Shown piece after piece: positions 1 to 8,052 of a stretch of DNA of 13,003 bases (its first letter is position 1; each line of letters starts with the position of its first letter). Under the pieces are notes generated by a model. It did no database searches. It saw only the letters and a list, made by a program, of their open reading frames with translations, and had not been told where the DNA came from. This DNA comes from Chitinophaga pinensis (lineage in GTDB: Bacteria > Bacteroidota > Bacteroidia > SXHM01), in NCBI GenBank assembly GCA_945889235.1, contig CAMDBK010000054.1, positions 1 to 13,003 of the forward strand. Direction: 5' to 3'. Made by a program: the position numbers and the translations under genes.

Positions 1-2
1 TG

Positions 3-110
3 TTACTTTCTCCGGCCTGCGCCAGCTATGATTTATTTTCAAGTTACGAAGACCGAGGAAATAAATTCAAAGAAGCTGTGAACAATTTAAAAACTTCCTT
101 CAAATCCTGA
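3..110 (+). CDS. murD: MurD C-terminal fragment (UDP-MurNAc-L-Ala:D-Glu ligase), 5' end outside window
   Basis: Only the last 35 codons are present; the gene enters from the left edge and stops with TGA at 108-110. The visible peptide begins LLSPACASYDLF and continues through YEDRGNKFKEAV, which matches the conserved C-terminal stretch of MurD (SPACASxDxF...RGxxFK). MurD is the cytoplasmic ATP-dependent ligase that adds D-glutamate to UDP-MurNAc-L-alanine in peptidoglycan precursor synthesis. It lies 18 bases upstream of ftsW, the usual murD-ftsW order of a dcw cluster, and this context strongly supports the call despite the short fragment. The ATP-binding and central domains cannot be checked here. 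Confidence 0.88.
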   Translation, partial: LLSPACASYDLFSSYEDRGNKFKEAVNNLKTSFKS

Positions 111-128
111 TAACAGCTTATTCTGAGA

Positions 129-1325
129 ATGATAAAAACGATGTTTAAATATCTGAAAGGCGATAAAGTGATTTGGGTCACTATTTTTATTCTTTCTATT
201 ATCTCGGTAATGGCTGTTTATAGTTCTTCCGGCATGCTGGCTTTCAAAACAAAAGGTGGAAATACTGAACACTTTTTATTCAAACATACTTTCATTTTAA
301 TTCTTGGTCTGGGACTGATGTTTGGAACGCATCTTATAAAATATACATGGTTCTCACGGCTATCTCAATTGGCAATGATCATGGCAATCCCCATGCTAAC
401 GTATACTTTAGCAATGGGCGTGAATCTGAACTCTGCCAATCGCTGGATAAACATTCCGGGAACTGATTTAACTTTTCAGACTTCAGATTTTGCAAAACTC
501 GCGCTCATCATGTATTTAGCGCGTTTACTTTCAAAAAAGCAGGATGAAATCAAAGATTTTAAATCTGCATTTCTGCCAATGATTTTACCCATCATCATCA
601 TTTGCGGATTAATACTTCCTGCAAATTTTTCCACTTCAGCAATATTATTCATCACCTGTTTAATATTAATGTTCATAGGAAGAATAAACGTTAAACATTT
701 GCTATCGCTTGTTGGCTGCGCAATTTTAGGATTTGCCCTTCTGGTTGGAATATCTTATGTAGTTCCGGTAGAGAAAATTTTTCCCAGAATGGAAACATGG
801 AAACAACGTATAGAAACATTTGTTACATCTGAAAAAAAAGGAGAAGATACAGCTGCAATCAGTGATGCAAGCTTTCAATCCGATCAGGCAAAAATTGCTA
901 TAGCGACTGGCGGACTGTTCGGAAAAGGTCCTGGCAACAGTGATCAGCGCAACTTTATACCACATCCGTACTCCGATTTTATTTATGCAATTGTAATTGA
1001 AGAATACGGTTTATTGGGTGGTGTTTTCGTGTTACTTGCTTACCTGATTTTACTTTTCAGGGGAGTAAAAATTGTGGTAAAAAGTCCGAATACATTTGCA
1101 GCCTTACTTGCACTGGGCTGTTGTTTCATGCTCATTTTTCAGGCGCTGATAAACATGGCAGTTGCCGTGAATTTATTTCCTGTTACAGGACAACCATTGC
1201 CATTGATAAGTATGGGCGGAACATCGTTATGGTTTACAAGTATTGCAGTTGGAATTATTTTAAGCGTAAGCCGGGCTATTGAAGAAGGCGAAACTAAAAC
1301 AGAAGAAGAATATGCAATCGCTTAG
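129..1325 (+). CDS. ftsW: FtsW, SEDS-family septal peptidoglycan glycosyltransferase
   Basis: A 398-residue polytopic membrane protein with about ten hydrophobic segments, the normal SEDS size. SEDS proteins polymerise lipid II into glycan strands; FtsW does so at the septum with its partner class B PBP. Visible family motifs are NRWINIPG followed by TFQTSDFAKLALI (family form roughly FQPSEFAKL, here with Thr and Asp substitutions), IAIATGGLFGKGPG, and HPYSDFIYAIVIEEYG. In the last motif D283 aligns with the catalytically essential aspartate of RodA/FtsW. Near the C terminus NLFPVTGQPLPLISMGG matches the conserved last-loop motif. FtsW is preferred over RodA because of its place between murD and murG. 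An in-frame ATG at 141 is an alternative start that would remove four residues. The 3' end overlaps murG by 14 bases. Confidence 0.95.
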   Translation: MIKTMFKYLKGDKVIWVTIFILSIISVMAVYSSSGMLAFKTKGGNTEHFLFKHTFILILGLGLMFGTHLIKYTWFSRLSQLAMIMAIPMLTYTLAMGVNLNSANRWINIPGTDLTFQTSDFAKLALIMYLARLLSKKQDEIKDFKSAFLPMILPIIIICGLILPANFSTSAILFITCLILMFIGRINVKHLLSLVGCAILGFALLVGISYVVPVEKIFPRMETWKQRIETFVTSEKKGEDTAAISDASFQSDQAKIAIATGGLFGKGPGNSDQRNFIPHPYSDFIYAIVIEEYGLLGGVFVLLAYLILLFRGVKIVVKSPNTFAALLALGCCFMLIFQALINMAVAVNLFPVTGQPLPLISMGGTSLWFTSIAVGIILSVSRAIEEGETKTEEEYAIA

Positions 1326-2418
1326 GGTGATTATAAGTGGCGGTGGAACAGGCGGACATATTTTTCCGGCAATAGCAATTGCCAACGCAATAAAAAAAAT
1401 GAATGCAGAGGCAGAAATATTATTTGTAGGCGCAAAAGGGAAAATGGAAATGGAAAAAGTTCCGGCAGCGGGTTATAAAATTGAAGGACTTGACATCAGC
1501 GGAATTGACCGCAGTCTATCCCTGAAAAACTTTGCATTTCCCTTTCGATTATTGAAGAGTGTTTGGCGTTCGATGCAAATTATAAAATCGTTTAAGCCTG
1601 ATGTAGCAGTGGGTGTTGGTGGCTTTGCAAGTGGTCCATTATTATATGCTGCACAGAGAAAAAACATTCCAACACTTATACAGGAACAAAATTCGTATGC
1701 AGGAATAACCAATAAAATGCTTGGTAAAAAAGCAATGCGAATTTGTGTTGCATATAATGAAATGGATAAGTTTTTTCCCGCAGATAAAATTAAAATCACA
1801 GGCAACCCAGTGCGTCAGGACATTCTGAATTTACAAGGCAAACGCGAGCAAGGAATTGAATTTTTCGGGTTGGATACAAACAAAAAAACATTGTTAATAA
1901 TTGGCGGAAGCCTTGGTGCAAAAACAATTAATGAAAGCATTTCAGCAAGCATTGAAAAATTATCAGGAGAAAAATTTCAAGTTTTGTGGCAGACAGGAAA
2001 AAAATTTTTTCCGACTGCAAAAAAAGCAGTGGAAAACAAAAGCACTATTAAGTCACATGATTTTGTTACTAAAATGGATTTAGCTTATGCGGTGGCAGAT
2101 GTAGTGGTATCGCGGGCAGGAGCAAGTTCTATTTCAGAATTGTGCATTGTTAAAAAGCCTGCAATTCTTGTTCCGTTTCCGTTTGCAGCAGAAGATCATC
2201 AGACAAAAAATGCAATGGCTTTGGTTACCAAACAGGCTGCTATTCTGATTAAAGACAGCGAAGCAAAAGAGAAACTTCTGAACGAAATTTTGTTGTTAAT
2301 GAACGATGAAGCAAAACAGGAATTGCTGAAAAAAAATATTGCTGAACTGGCTTTGCCAAATGCAGATGAAGTAATTGCAAACGAAGTGATAAAATTAGCA
2401 ACAGCACAGAAAAACTGA
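1312..2418 (+). CDS. murG: MurG, lipid II-forming N-acetylglucosaminyltransferase
   Basis: A 368-residue GT28-family enzyme that transfers GlcNAc from UDP-GlcNAc to lipid I on the inner face of the membrane, making lipid II. The N-terminal glycine loop SGGGTGGHIFPA is at residues 9-20, with H16 conserved. A second glycine-rich loop GVGGFASGP is at 101-109, followed by QEQNSYAG. The C-terminal domain starts with IGGSLGA (197-203), and the UDP-GlcNAc site reads RAGASSISE (268-276), then PAILVPFPFAAEDHQ. E276 corresponds to the glutamate that contacts the nucleotide-sugar ribose in the family. I chose ATG 1312 because the protein then begins directly before the first beta strand (MQSLRVIISGGG). 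An upstream in-frame start at 1279 would only add a Lys/Gln-rich stretch read out of frame from the ftsW 3' end. The 14-base overlap with ftsW suggests translational coupling. Confidence 0.96.
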   Translation: MQSLRVIISGGGTGGHIFPAIAIANAIKKMNAEAEILFVGAKGKMEMEKVPAAGYKIEGLDISGIDRSLSLKNFAFPFRLLKSVWRSMQIIKSFKPDVAVGVGGFASGPLLYAAQRKNIPTLIQEQNSYAGITNKMLGKKAMRICVAYNEMDKFFPADKIKITGNPVRQDILNLQGKREQGIEFFGLDTNKKTLLIIGGSLGAKTINESISASIEKLSGEKFQVLWQTGKKFFPTAKKAVENKSTIKSHDFVTKMDLAYAVADVVVSRAGASSISELCIVKKPAILVPFPFAAEDHQTKNAMALVTKQAAILIKDSEAKEKLLNEILLLMNDEAKQELLKKNIAELALPNADEVIANEVIKLATAQKN

Positions 2419-2419
2419 A

Positions 2420-3793
2420 ATGAATTTTAAAGAGATTCAAAATATTTATTTGGTGGGTATTGGCGGTATCGGCATGAGTGCGCTGGCAAGATATTTTGTT
2501 TCGCAGGGCAAATCTGTGGCAGGTTACGACCGCACAGAAACTGAACTGACAAAAGAATTAATTGCCGAAGGAATGGATATTCATTTTGAAGATAACTCAA
2601 AACTGATTCCATCTTTTTATTTTAACAAAGAACAGACGCTGATTATTTATACACCTGCAATTCCTTCAGGACATAATGAATTAAACTACTTCAGAGAAAA
2701 TGGTTTTCTTGTAAAAAAACGCTCAGAGGTTTTAGGCATACTGACAGAAAATTATTTCACCATTGCTGTAGCTGGTACGCATGGAAAAACAACAACATCT
2801 TCTATTGTTGCACACATTCTTAACAACGCAGAAGGAGGATGCACAGCATTTTTGGGAGGTATTACAGTAAATTACAACAGCAACTTATTACTTTCATTAG
2901 GTAGCAATAAAATTGTGGTGGAAGCAGATGAATATGATCGCTCTTTTTTAACATTAAATCCCGATGTGGCTATTGTTACTTCTACCGACCCCGACCATCT
3001 TGATATTTACGGAACAAAAGAAAACATGGAAAAAAACTACCATGAGTTTGTTTCAAAAATAAAAGAAACAGGAACGCTGATTTATAAGTCCGGCTTGTCT
3101 TTCGGTGAGACAGATAAAAAATCATACACCTATTCACTGAAAGGAAAAAGTGATTTCGGAATTGAAAATCTTACAGTTGAAAACGGTGAATATCGTTTTG
3201 ATATTATCAGTCCAATTGAGAAAATTGAAAATATAAAATTCGGTTTCCCCGGAATGCACAACGTGGAAAATGCTTTGGCAGCAGCAGCAGCAGCACAGGT
3301 TTCGGGAATTGATAAAGACGTAATTATTAAATCTCTTGCCACTTATAAAGGTGTAAAAAGGCGTTTTGAATATCAGATTAAAACAAGTGATTTGGTTTTC
3401 ATTGATGATTATGCGCATCACCCGCGTGAACTCACAGCATGCATCTCTTCGGTAAAAGCTCTTTATCCTGACAAAAAAATTACAGGCATTTTTCAACCTC
3501 ACCTTTTTTCGCGCACACGTGATTTTGCTGATGGCTTTGCAAAAAGTCTTGACCTTCTTGACGAAGTAATTTTACTGGAAATCTATCCTGCACGTGAATT
3601 ACCGATTGATGGAGTTGACTCAAAAATGCTGCTCGATAAAATCAGTATAAAAAATAAAAGTCTGCTTTCGAAAAACGATGTGCTGAAAGCAATTGAAGAA
3701 AAAAAACCGGAAGTACTTCTTACACTTGGCGCAGGCGATATTGATAAACTGGTTGAACCAATAAAAAAGAAATTGTTAGCAATAGCTGTATGA
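2420..3793 (+). CDS. murC: MurC, UDP-N-acetylmuramate--L-alanine ligase
   Basis: A 457-residue Mur ligase of normal length that adds L-alanine to UDP-MurNAc in the cytoplasm with ATP. The N-terminal UDP-binding motif VGIGGIGMSALARY is near residues 12-25. The ATP P-loop GTHGKTTT is at 119-126, and the central domain contains EADEYDRSF and TDPDHLDIYG. The C-terminal domain shows DYAHHPRE (330-337), FQPHLFSRT and the terminal LGAGDI. These together are specific to MurC rather than MurD, MurE or MurF (Mpl is the closest relative, but the dcw location argues for MurC). The gene begins one base after the murG stop and overlaps ftsQ by four bases (ATGA). A run of six identical GCA codons at 3278-3295 encodes a six-alanine tract in the NVENALAA helix, a small simple-sequence oddity. 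Confidence 0.96.
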   Translation: MNFKEIQNIYLVGIGGIGMSALARYFVSQGKSVAGYDRTETELTKELIAEGMDIHFEDNSKLIPSFYFNKEQTLIIYTPAIPSGHNELNYFRENGFLVKKRSEVLGILTENYFTIAVAGTHGKTTTSSIVAHILNNAEGGCTAFLGGITVNYNSNLLLSLGSNKIVVEADEYDRSFLTLNPDVAIVTSTDPDHLDIYGTKENMEKNYHEFVSKIKETGTLIYKSGLSFGETDKKSYTYSLKGKSDFGIENLTVENGEYRFDIISPIEKIENIKFGFPGMHNVENALAAAAAAQVSGIDKDVIIKSLATYKGVKRRFEYQIKTSDLVFIDDYAHHPRELTACISSVKALYPDKKITGIFQPHLFSRTRDFADGFAKSLDLLDEVILLEIYPARELPIDGVDSKMLLDKISIKNKSLLSKNDVLKAIEEKKPEVLLTLGAGDIDKLVEPIKKKLLAIAV

Positions 3794-4587
3794 AAAATGT
3801 TTTGCAAATAATACTATGGATGTTGCCTGCACTTGGTTTGCCGGTAATACTTGGTTTTGCAAACGCGGAACAAAACAATACGCTTTGCAAAGGTATTGCG
3901 GTGAATATTGATAACAGTGACGAAAACTTTTTTGTGGACGAAACCGACATCAAAGAAATTATTTACAGCAAAGGAGATTCGTTGGTGGGCAGCCCTGTTT
4001 CACAAATAAATTACAACAACCTTGAACAACTGATTTTAAAAAATTCTTCCATAAAAGATGTGCAGGTTTATGCAACTGTTGAAGGCGAAGTAAAAACTGA
4101 TATTGTTCAACGCAAGCCCGTAGTAAGGGTTTACAACACTGCCGGTGAAAGTTTTTACATTGATGAAACGGGCAGCGCTATGCCCTTGTCATCAAAATTT
4201 GCTTCACGGGTTATTATCGCAAACGGAAACATCAATGAAAGTTTTGCCGGACTAAACTTATTCAACGTAAATAAAATTGAAGAGAATGATTCACTTGCTT
4301 CAAAAACCATGATTGACGATATTTTCACGGTAGTAAACTTCATTGATAAAGACAAATTCTGGAAAGCACAAATACAACAGATTTTCATCAACGAAAAAAA
4401 TGATATTGAATTAGTGCCCATGGTTGGCGACCACAAAATAATTCTTGGCGATAAAAAAGACCTTGATTCAAAATTCCGAAAACTGCTTTTGCTTTATCAG
4501 AAAGGATTGAGCAAAACAGGCTGGAATCAATATTCTATTATAAATCTGAAATTTAAAAACCAGGTAATCTGCACCAAAAAACAATAA
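3790..4587 (+). CDS. ftsQ: FtsQ/DivIB-type cell division protein
   Basis: A 265-residue bitopic protein with almost no cytoplasmic tail: a hydrophobic segment at about residues 3-24, then a periplasmic part. Residues about 36-105 (KGIAVNIDNSDENFFVDE through IKDVQVYATVEGEVKTDI) fit a POTRA domain. The following QRKPVVRVYN...SFYIDETGSAMPLS matches the FtsQ beta domain, where the 'R.P..R....SYYID..G..MPLS' pattern is typical in Bacteroidetes. FtsQ links early and late divisome proteins through FtsL/FtsB-type partners; neither partner gene is in the window. Sequence conservation in this family is low, so the call rests on topology, the IDETG region and position between murC and ftsA. Translation is probably coupled to murC through the ATGA overlap. 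Confidence 0.88.
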   Translation: MKNVLQIILWMLPALGLPVILGFANAEQNNTLCKGIAVNIDNSDENFFVDETDIKEIIYSKGDSLVGSPVSQINYNNLEQLILKNSSIKDVQVYATVEGEVKTDIVQRKPVVRVYNTAGESFYIDETGSAMPLSSKFASRVIIANGNINESFAGLNLFNVNKIEENDSLASKTMIDDIFTVVNFIDKDKFWKAQIQQIFINEKNDIELVPMVGDHKIILGDKKDLDSKFRKLLLLYQKGLSKTGWNQYSIINLKFKNQVICTKKQ

Positions 4588-4590
4588 CAC

Positions 4591-5877
4591 ATGGAAACAA
4601 CAAAAATTGTAGTAGGACTTGACATCGGAACCACCAAAATCTGTTGCATTGTCGGTAAAAAAGCCGAGCACGGAAAAATTGAAATTCTTGGCATGGGTCG
4701 TGCCGATTCACTGGGCGTAAAACGCGGAATGGTGTTCAATATTGAACAAACTGTTCAGGCAATCCGTCAGGCTGTAGATGAAGCGGAAAGCAAGTCGAGT
4801 GTTGAAATTCAAGAAGTGAATGTTGGTATTGCAGGGCAGCATATTAAAAGCGTTCAGCACAACGGTATTTACACGCGCAAAAATGTTTCTGAAACAGATG
4901 TAATTACGCAACAGGATGTAGATGCACTGGTGGATGACATGTATAAACTTGCCATGCTTCCGGGCGAAGAAATTATCCATGTACTTCCGCAGGAATATAC
5001 CATTGACGGAATGGCTGCCGGAAAAAATCCAATTGGAAGTCCCGGTATCAGACTTGCGGCAAATTTTCACATTATCATCGGGCAAACCACAGCGGCAAAT
5101 ATTATTAAGAAGTGTGTTGAAAAAGCGGGACTAACCATGAAAGATATTATTCTGGAACCTCTTGCTTCATCAGAAGCTGTATTGAGTGAAGAGGAAAAAG
5201 AAGCAGGAGTTGCATTGGTTGACATTGGTGGCGGAACAACTGACCTTGCTATTTTCTACGATGGAATTATCCGCCATACTGCTGTTATTCCGTTGGGTGG
5301 GAATATTATTACTGAAGACATTCGCGAAGGCTGCACCATCATTGGCAAACAAGCTGAACTGCTGAAAGTGAAATTTGGTTCTGCACTGGCAAGTGAAAGC
5401 CAGGAAAACGAAATTGTTTCTATTCCGGGATTGAGAGGAAGAGAACCCAAAGAAATTTCGGTGAAAAATCTTGCCAACATTATTCAGGCTCGCATGGAAG
5501 AAATCATTGAATACGTTTATCATGAAATAAAAAATTCGGGTTACGAGAAAAAACTGATTGGCGGAATTGTGCTTACCGGTGGCGGTGCGCAAATGAAACA
5601 CATTACCCAGCTCACAGAGTTTATTACGGCAATGAATACACGCATCGGTTATCCGAATGAACACCTTGCTCCCGGAAGTCCTGAAGAAATTACCAGTCCG
5701 ATGTATTCAACCGGTGTAGGGTTATTGATGATGGGCGTGCTCAGCGAAATCAAAGTAGAAAAACCAGTTGAAACCAAAGAAAAAGTTATCACTCACTCCA
5801 AAAAAACAATGGGCGAATGGTTTAGGGGATTAATGGACCGCACCACAGAAATACTGAATGATGACCCCGGAAAATAA
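4591..5877 (+). CDS. ftsA: FtsA, actin-like membrane anchor of the Z ring
   Basis: A 428-residue actin/Hsp70-superfamily ATPase that tethers FtsZ filaments to the membrane and recruits later divisome proteins. The phosphate-1 motif is VVGLDIGTTKICCIVG near the N terminus, phosphate-2 is VDIGGGTTDLAIF (D211), and the adenosine motif is VLTGGGAQ (glycines 330-332). The FtsA-specific 1C domain lies between the first two, containing VNVGIAGQHIKS. The C terminus ends in an amphipathic segment, MGEWFRGLMDRTTEILN, consistent with the membrane-targeting helix. The gene starts three bases after the ftsQ stop and is followed by 104 bases before ftsZ. The start ATG at 4591 places the first beta strand at residue 5, as expected. 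No key residue appears to be missing. Confidence 0.96.
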   Translation: METTKIVVGLDIGTTKICCIVGKKAEHGKIEILGMGRADSLGVKRGMVFNIEQTVQAIRQAVDEAESKSSVEIQEVNVGIAGQHIKSVQHNGIYTRKNVSETDVITQQDVDALVDDMYKLAMLPGEEIIHVLPQEYTIDGMAAGKNPIGSPGIRLAANFHIIIGQTTAANIIKKCVEKAGLTMKDIILEPLASSEAVLSEEEKEAGVALVDIGGGTTDLAIFYDGIIRHTAVIPLGGNIITEDIREGCTIIGKQAELLKVKFGSALASESQENEIVSIPGLRGREPKEISVKNLANIIQARMEEIIEYVYHEIKNSGYEKKLIGGIVLTGGGAQMKHITQLTEFITAMNTRIGYPNEHLAPGSPEEITSPMYSTGVGLLMMGVLSEIKVEKPVETKEKVITHSKKTMGEWFRGLMDRTTEILNDDPGK

Positions 5878-5981
5878 CCTCAGTAATTAACAGCCACACG
5901 TTGACAAAAACCTAAATTCTGAAAAAATACCGCAACCATATTGAACTAATATTAACCTGAATTTCAATAAACCCATAACCA

Positions 5982-7868
5982 ATGGAAAACCCAATGATAA
6001 AATTTGATTTACCTAAAGAACAGCCCTCCATCATTAAAGTGATTGGAGTTGGCGGTGGCGGCAGCAATGCGGTGAACCACATGTTCAAACAAGGAATAAA
6101 AGGTGTTGACTTTGTAGTGTGCAACACCGACCAGCAAGCGCTTGACCGCAGTCCTGTTCCAAAGAAAATTGTATTAGGTGCAACACTCACCGAAGGGCGC
6201 GGAGCCGGCTCAATACCTGAAGTAGGAAAAAATGCTGCGCTTGAAAACCTGGAAGAACTGAAAGACATTCTTAACTCAAAAACCAAAATGGTTTTTATCA
6301 CTGCAGGAATGGGTGGCGGAACCGGAACTGGTGCTGCGCCTATTATTGCCAGAGCTGCAAAAGATTTGGGAATTCTTACGGTTGGTATTGTTACTATTCC
6401 TTTTCAGTTTGAAGGAAGAAAAAGAAAATCGCAAGCTGATTACGGACTGGAAGAACTGAAAAACAGTGTGGACACACTGCTTGTTATCAGCAATGAAAAG
6501 TTACGTGAGATGTATGGGAATTTAAAATTAGGTGAAGCATTTGCGCAGGCAGATAACATCCTCACCATTGCTGCAAAAGGCATTGCCGAAATTATTACCG
6601 TAAGCGGTTATGTGAATGTGGATTTTGAAGATGTAAGAACAGTAATGAAAGACAGCGGTGCTGCCATTATGGGTTCTGCATCTGCATCGGGTCCAGACAG
6701 AGCGGTGAAAGCGGTACAGACTGCATTGGCTTCTCCCCTGCTTAGTGACAACAACATTGAAGGCGCAAGCAATATTCTGCTTTACATCAACTCAGGAACT
6801 GAAGAAGTTACCATGGATGAAGTTGCTGAAATAACAGACTACATTCAGAATGAAGCCGGACTTACTGCAGAAATTATCTGGGGTAATGGTTATGACGAAG
6901 ATTTGGGCGACAGCATTACTGTTACCGTAATTGCTACCGGATTTAAAACAAAAACCATTGAAGGATTTACTACAGCAGCAGCACCGAAAAAAGTAGTTAA
7001 AAATTTAGAAGAAGACAAACCTGTTATTAAAACAGAACCTGTTGCAATTGTTGCTGAGCCAACGCCAATAATTGAAACACCTGTAGTTGCAGTTGTTCCA
7101 CCGGTACAGGAATACAGCCTTGAACCAACTCTGAAAATAATTGAGCCTGTTGCAAAAGTTGAAGAGCCTGTTGTTGCAGTAAAAACAGAAATGCCTTTAA
7201 TGACTGAGCCTTACCTGAAAACAGTTGAACCTGTTATTGAAAAAACAGAAGAGCCGGTAATTACCGAAGTTTACTTTGAAACAGCGGCAGAAGTTGAAGA
7301 AACAATTGTTGCAAAAACAGAAGAACCCGAATTAATTATTTCAGAGCCTGAACTAAAAATAGAAGAGGAAATACTTACTGAATTTACGTTAGAGGACGAA
7401 GAGCCTTTTATAAAAATAAAAGAAGAAGAAACCAAACAAACAACGTTTGAGTTTGATGTAAAATCAAAATTTCCGCATTTTGAAGAGCTTACACCTGTTG
7501 CAAAAGTGGAAGAACCAGCTGTTGATACAAGCTCTGTAATTTCAAGCGACAGCTTGTTAAACCTTACAAGCCGTTTGGTTGATAACAAAGAATCGGATCT
7601 GGACGGTGCTGAAATGGAAAAAATTCAACAGGAGCGGATTGCACGTTTGAAACAGGTGAACCAGAAATACAAAACACTGAGCGGACTTTCAGAACTGGAA
7701 AGTGAGCCGGCTTACAAAAGAAGAAATGTAAATCTGGATAACACGTTGCATTCTTCTGAAAATAATATTTCACGCTTTACACTCAGTGATGAGAAGAACG
7801 AAAACAACTTTGAAAAAAAAACTGAATTAAGACCTAACAACTCATTTCTCCACGATGCGGTGGATTGA
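5982..7868 (+). CDS. ftsZ: FtsZ, tubulin-like division GTPase with long C-terminal linker
   Basis: FtsZ polymerises with GTP into the cytokinetic ring. At 628 residues it is far longer than the approximately 380-400 residues of many bacterial forms; long versions are known in Bacteroidetes. The GTPase core covers about residues 12-325: GGGGSNAVN at 24-32, the tubulin signature GGGTGTG at 111-117, and the catalytic T7 loop NVDFED at 212-217. Residues about 326-545 form an acidic Glu/Pro/Val-rich, probably disordered linker with imperfect EPV-type repeats. A Lys/Arg-rich segment then leads to EPAYKRR (575-581), which resembles the conserved FtsA-binding C-terminal peptide. About 47 more residues follow, ending NNSFLHDAVD. 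A 104-base upstream gap holds a TTGACA (5901-5906) but no TAnnTTTG box, so transcription probably reads in from ftsA. An in-frame ATG at 5994 is a possible alternative start. Confidence 0.97.
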   Translation: MENPMIKFDLPKEQPSIIKVIGVGGGGSNAVNHMFKQGIKGVDFVVCNTDQQALDRSPVPKKIVLGATLTEGRGAGSIPEVGKNAALENLEELKDILNSKTKMVFITAGMGGGTGTGAAPIIARAAKDLGILTVGIVTIPFQFEGRKRKSQADYGLEELKNSVDTLLVISNEKLREMYGNLKLGEAFAQADNILTIAAKGIAEIITVSGYVNVDFEDVRTVMKDSGAAIMGSASASGPDRAVKAVQTALASPLLSDNNIEGASNILLYINSGTEEVTMDEVAEITDYIQNEAGLTAEIIWGNGYDEDLGDSITVTVIATGFKTKTIEGFTTAAAPKKVVKNLEEDKPVIKTEPVAIVAEPTPIIETPVVAVVPPVQEYSLEPTLKIIEPVAKVEEPVVAVKTEMPLMTEPYLKTVEPVIEKTEEPVITEVYFETAAEVEETIVAKTEEPELIISEPELKIEEEILTEFTLEDEEPFIKIKEEETKQTTFEFDVKSKFPHFEELTPVAKVEEPAVDTSSVISSDSLLNLTSRLVDNKESDLDGAEMEKIQQERIARLKQVNQKYKTLSGLSELESEPAYKRRNVNLDNTLHSSENNISRFTLSDEKNENNFEKKTELRPNNSFLHDAVD

Positions 7869-7894
7869 TTAGTGCAGATGTTTTTCGCAGCAGG

Positions 7895-7922
7895 CGCCCT
7901 CAAAAGGGGCGTTTGTTGTTTT
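7895..7922 (+). terminator. Rho-independent-type terminator after ftsZ
   Basis: A GC-rich stem CGCCC (7895-7899) pairs with GGGCG (7907-7911) around a seven-base loop. G.U pairs could extend it outward by two or three positions. The T-rich run TTTGTTGTTTT follows at once (7912-7922). It sits 26 bases after the ftsZ stop, the expected place for the end of the dcw transcript. The stem is short, so efficiency is uncertain. Confidence 0.7.
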
Positions 7923-7964
7923 AGGGAATTCACTATTTTTATGACCTGAAGAAAACCTAATAAT

Positions 7965-8037
7965 GAACAAGGATTAACGATTTCAGATTTCAGAAGTGGT
8001 GTTCCGTTCTTCATTCATTATTCGTTAATCCTTGTTC
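7965..8037. repeat. 16-bp perfect inverted repeat with 41-base spacer
   Basis: The left arm at 7965-7980 (GAACAAGGATTAACGA) is the exact reverse complement of the right arm at 8022-8037. The spacer, 7981-8021, contains a tandem ATTTCAG pair. A second pairing is possible: AATAATGAA just at and before the left arm (7959-7967) is complementary to TTCATTATT at 8014-8022. Two mutually exclusive stems could therefore form. The element fills the space between the ftsZ terminator and the DUF2461 gene and ends 15 bases before its ATG. It could be a mobile palindromic repeat or a 5' leader structure; the sequence alone does not decide. Confidence 0.75.
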
Positions 8038-8052
8038 TTAAATCAAACAAAA

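Noticed and set aside
1279..1311. Upstream start for murG inside ftsW
   Set aside because: It would add only a Lys/Gln-rich stretch before MQSLRVIISGGG; MurG proteins begin just before this first strand.
129..7868. Many reverse-strand and alternative-frame open reading frames across the division genes
   Set aside because: They are shadows of well-supported genes, rich in Ser/Phe/Cys/Ile as expected for antisense of AT-rich coding DNA, and none shows a recognisable domain.
7912..7941. Possible promoter for the DUF2461 gene: TTTG (7912-7915), 18 bases, TATTTTTA (7934-7941)
   Set aside because: The -7 box lacks the final G, the -33 part is also the terminator's T-rich tail, and the start codon is more than 110 bases away with a long inverted repeat between; too weak to list.
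8032..8052. TTG start extending the DUF2461 protein by seven residues
   Set aside because: The TTG lies inside the right arm of the inverted repeat, and the added residues do not resemble the family's N terminus; ATG 8053 fits the usual length.
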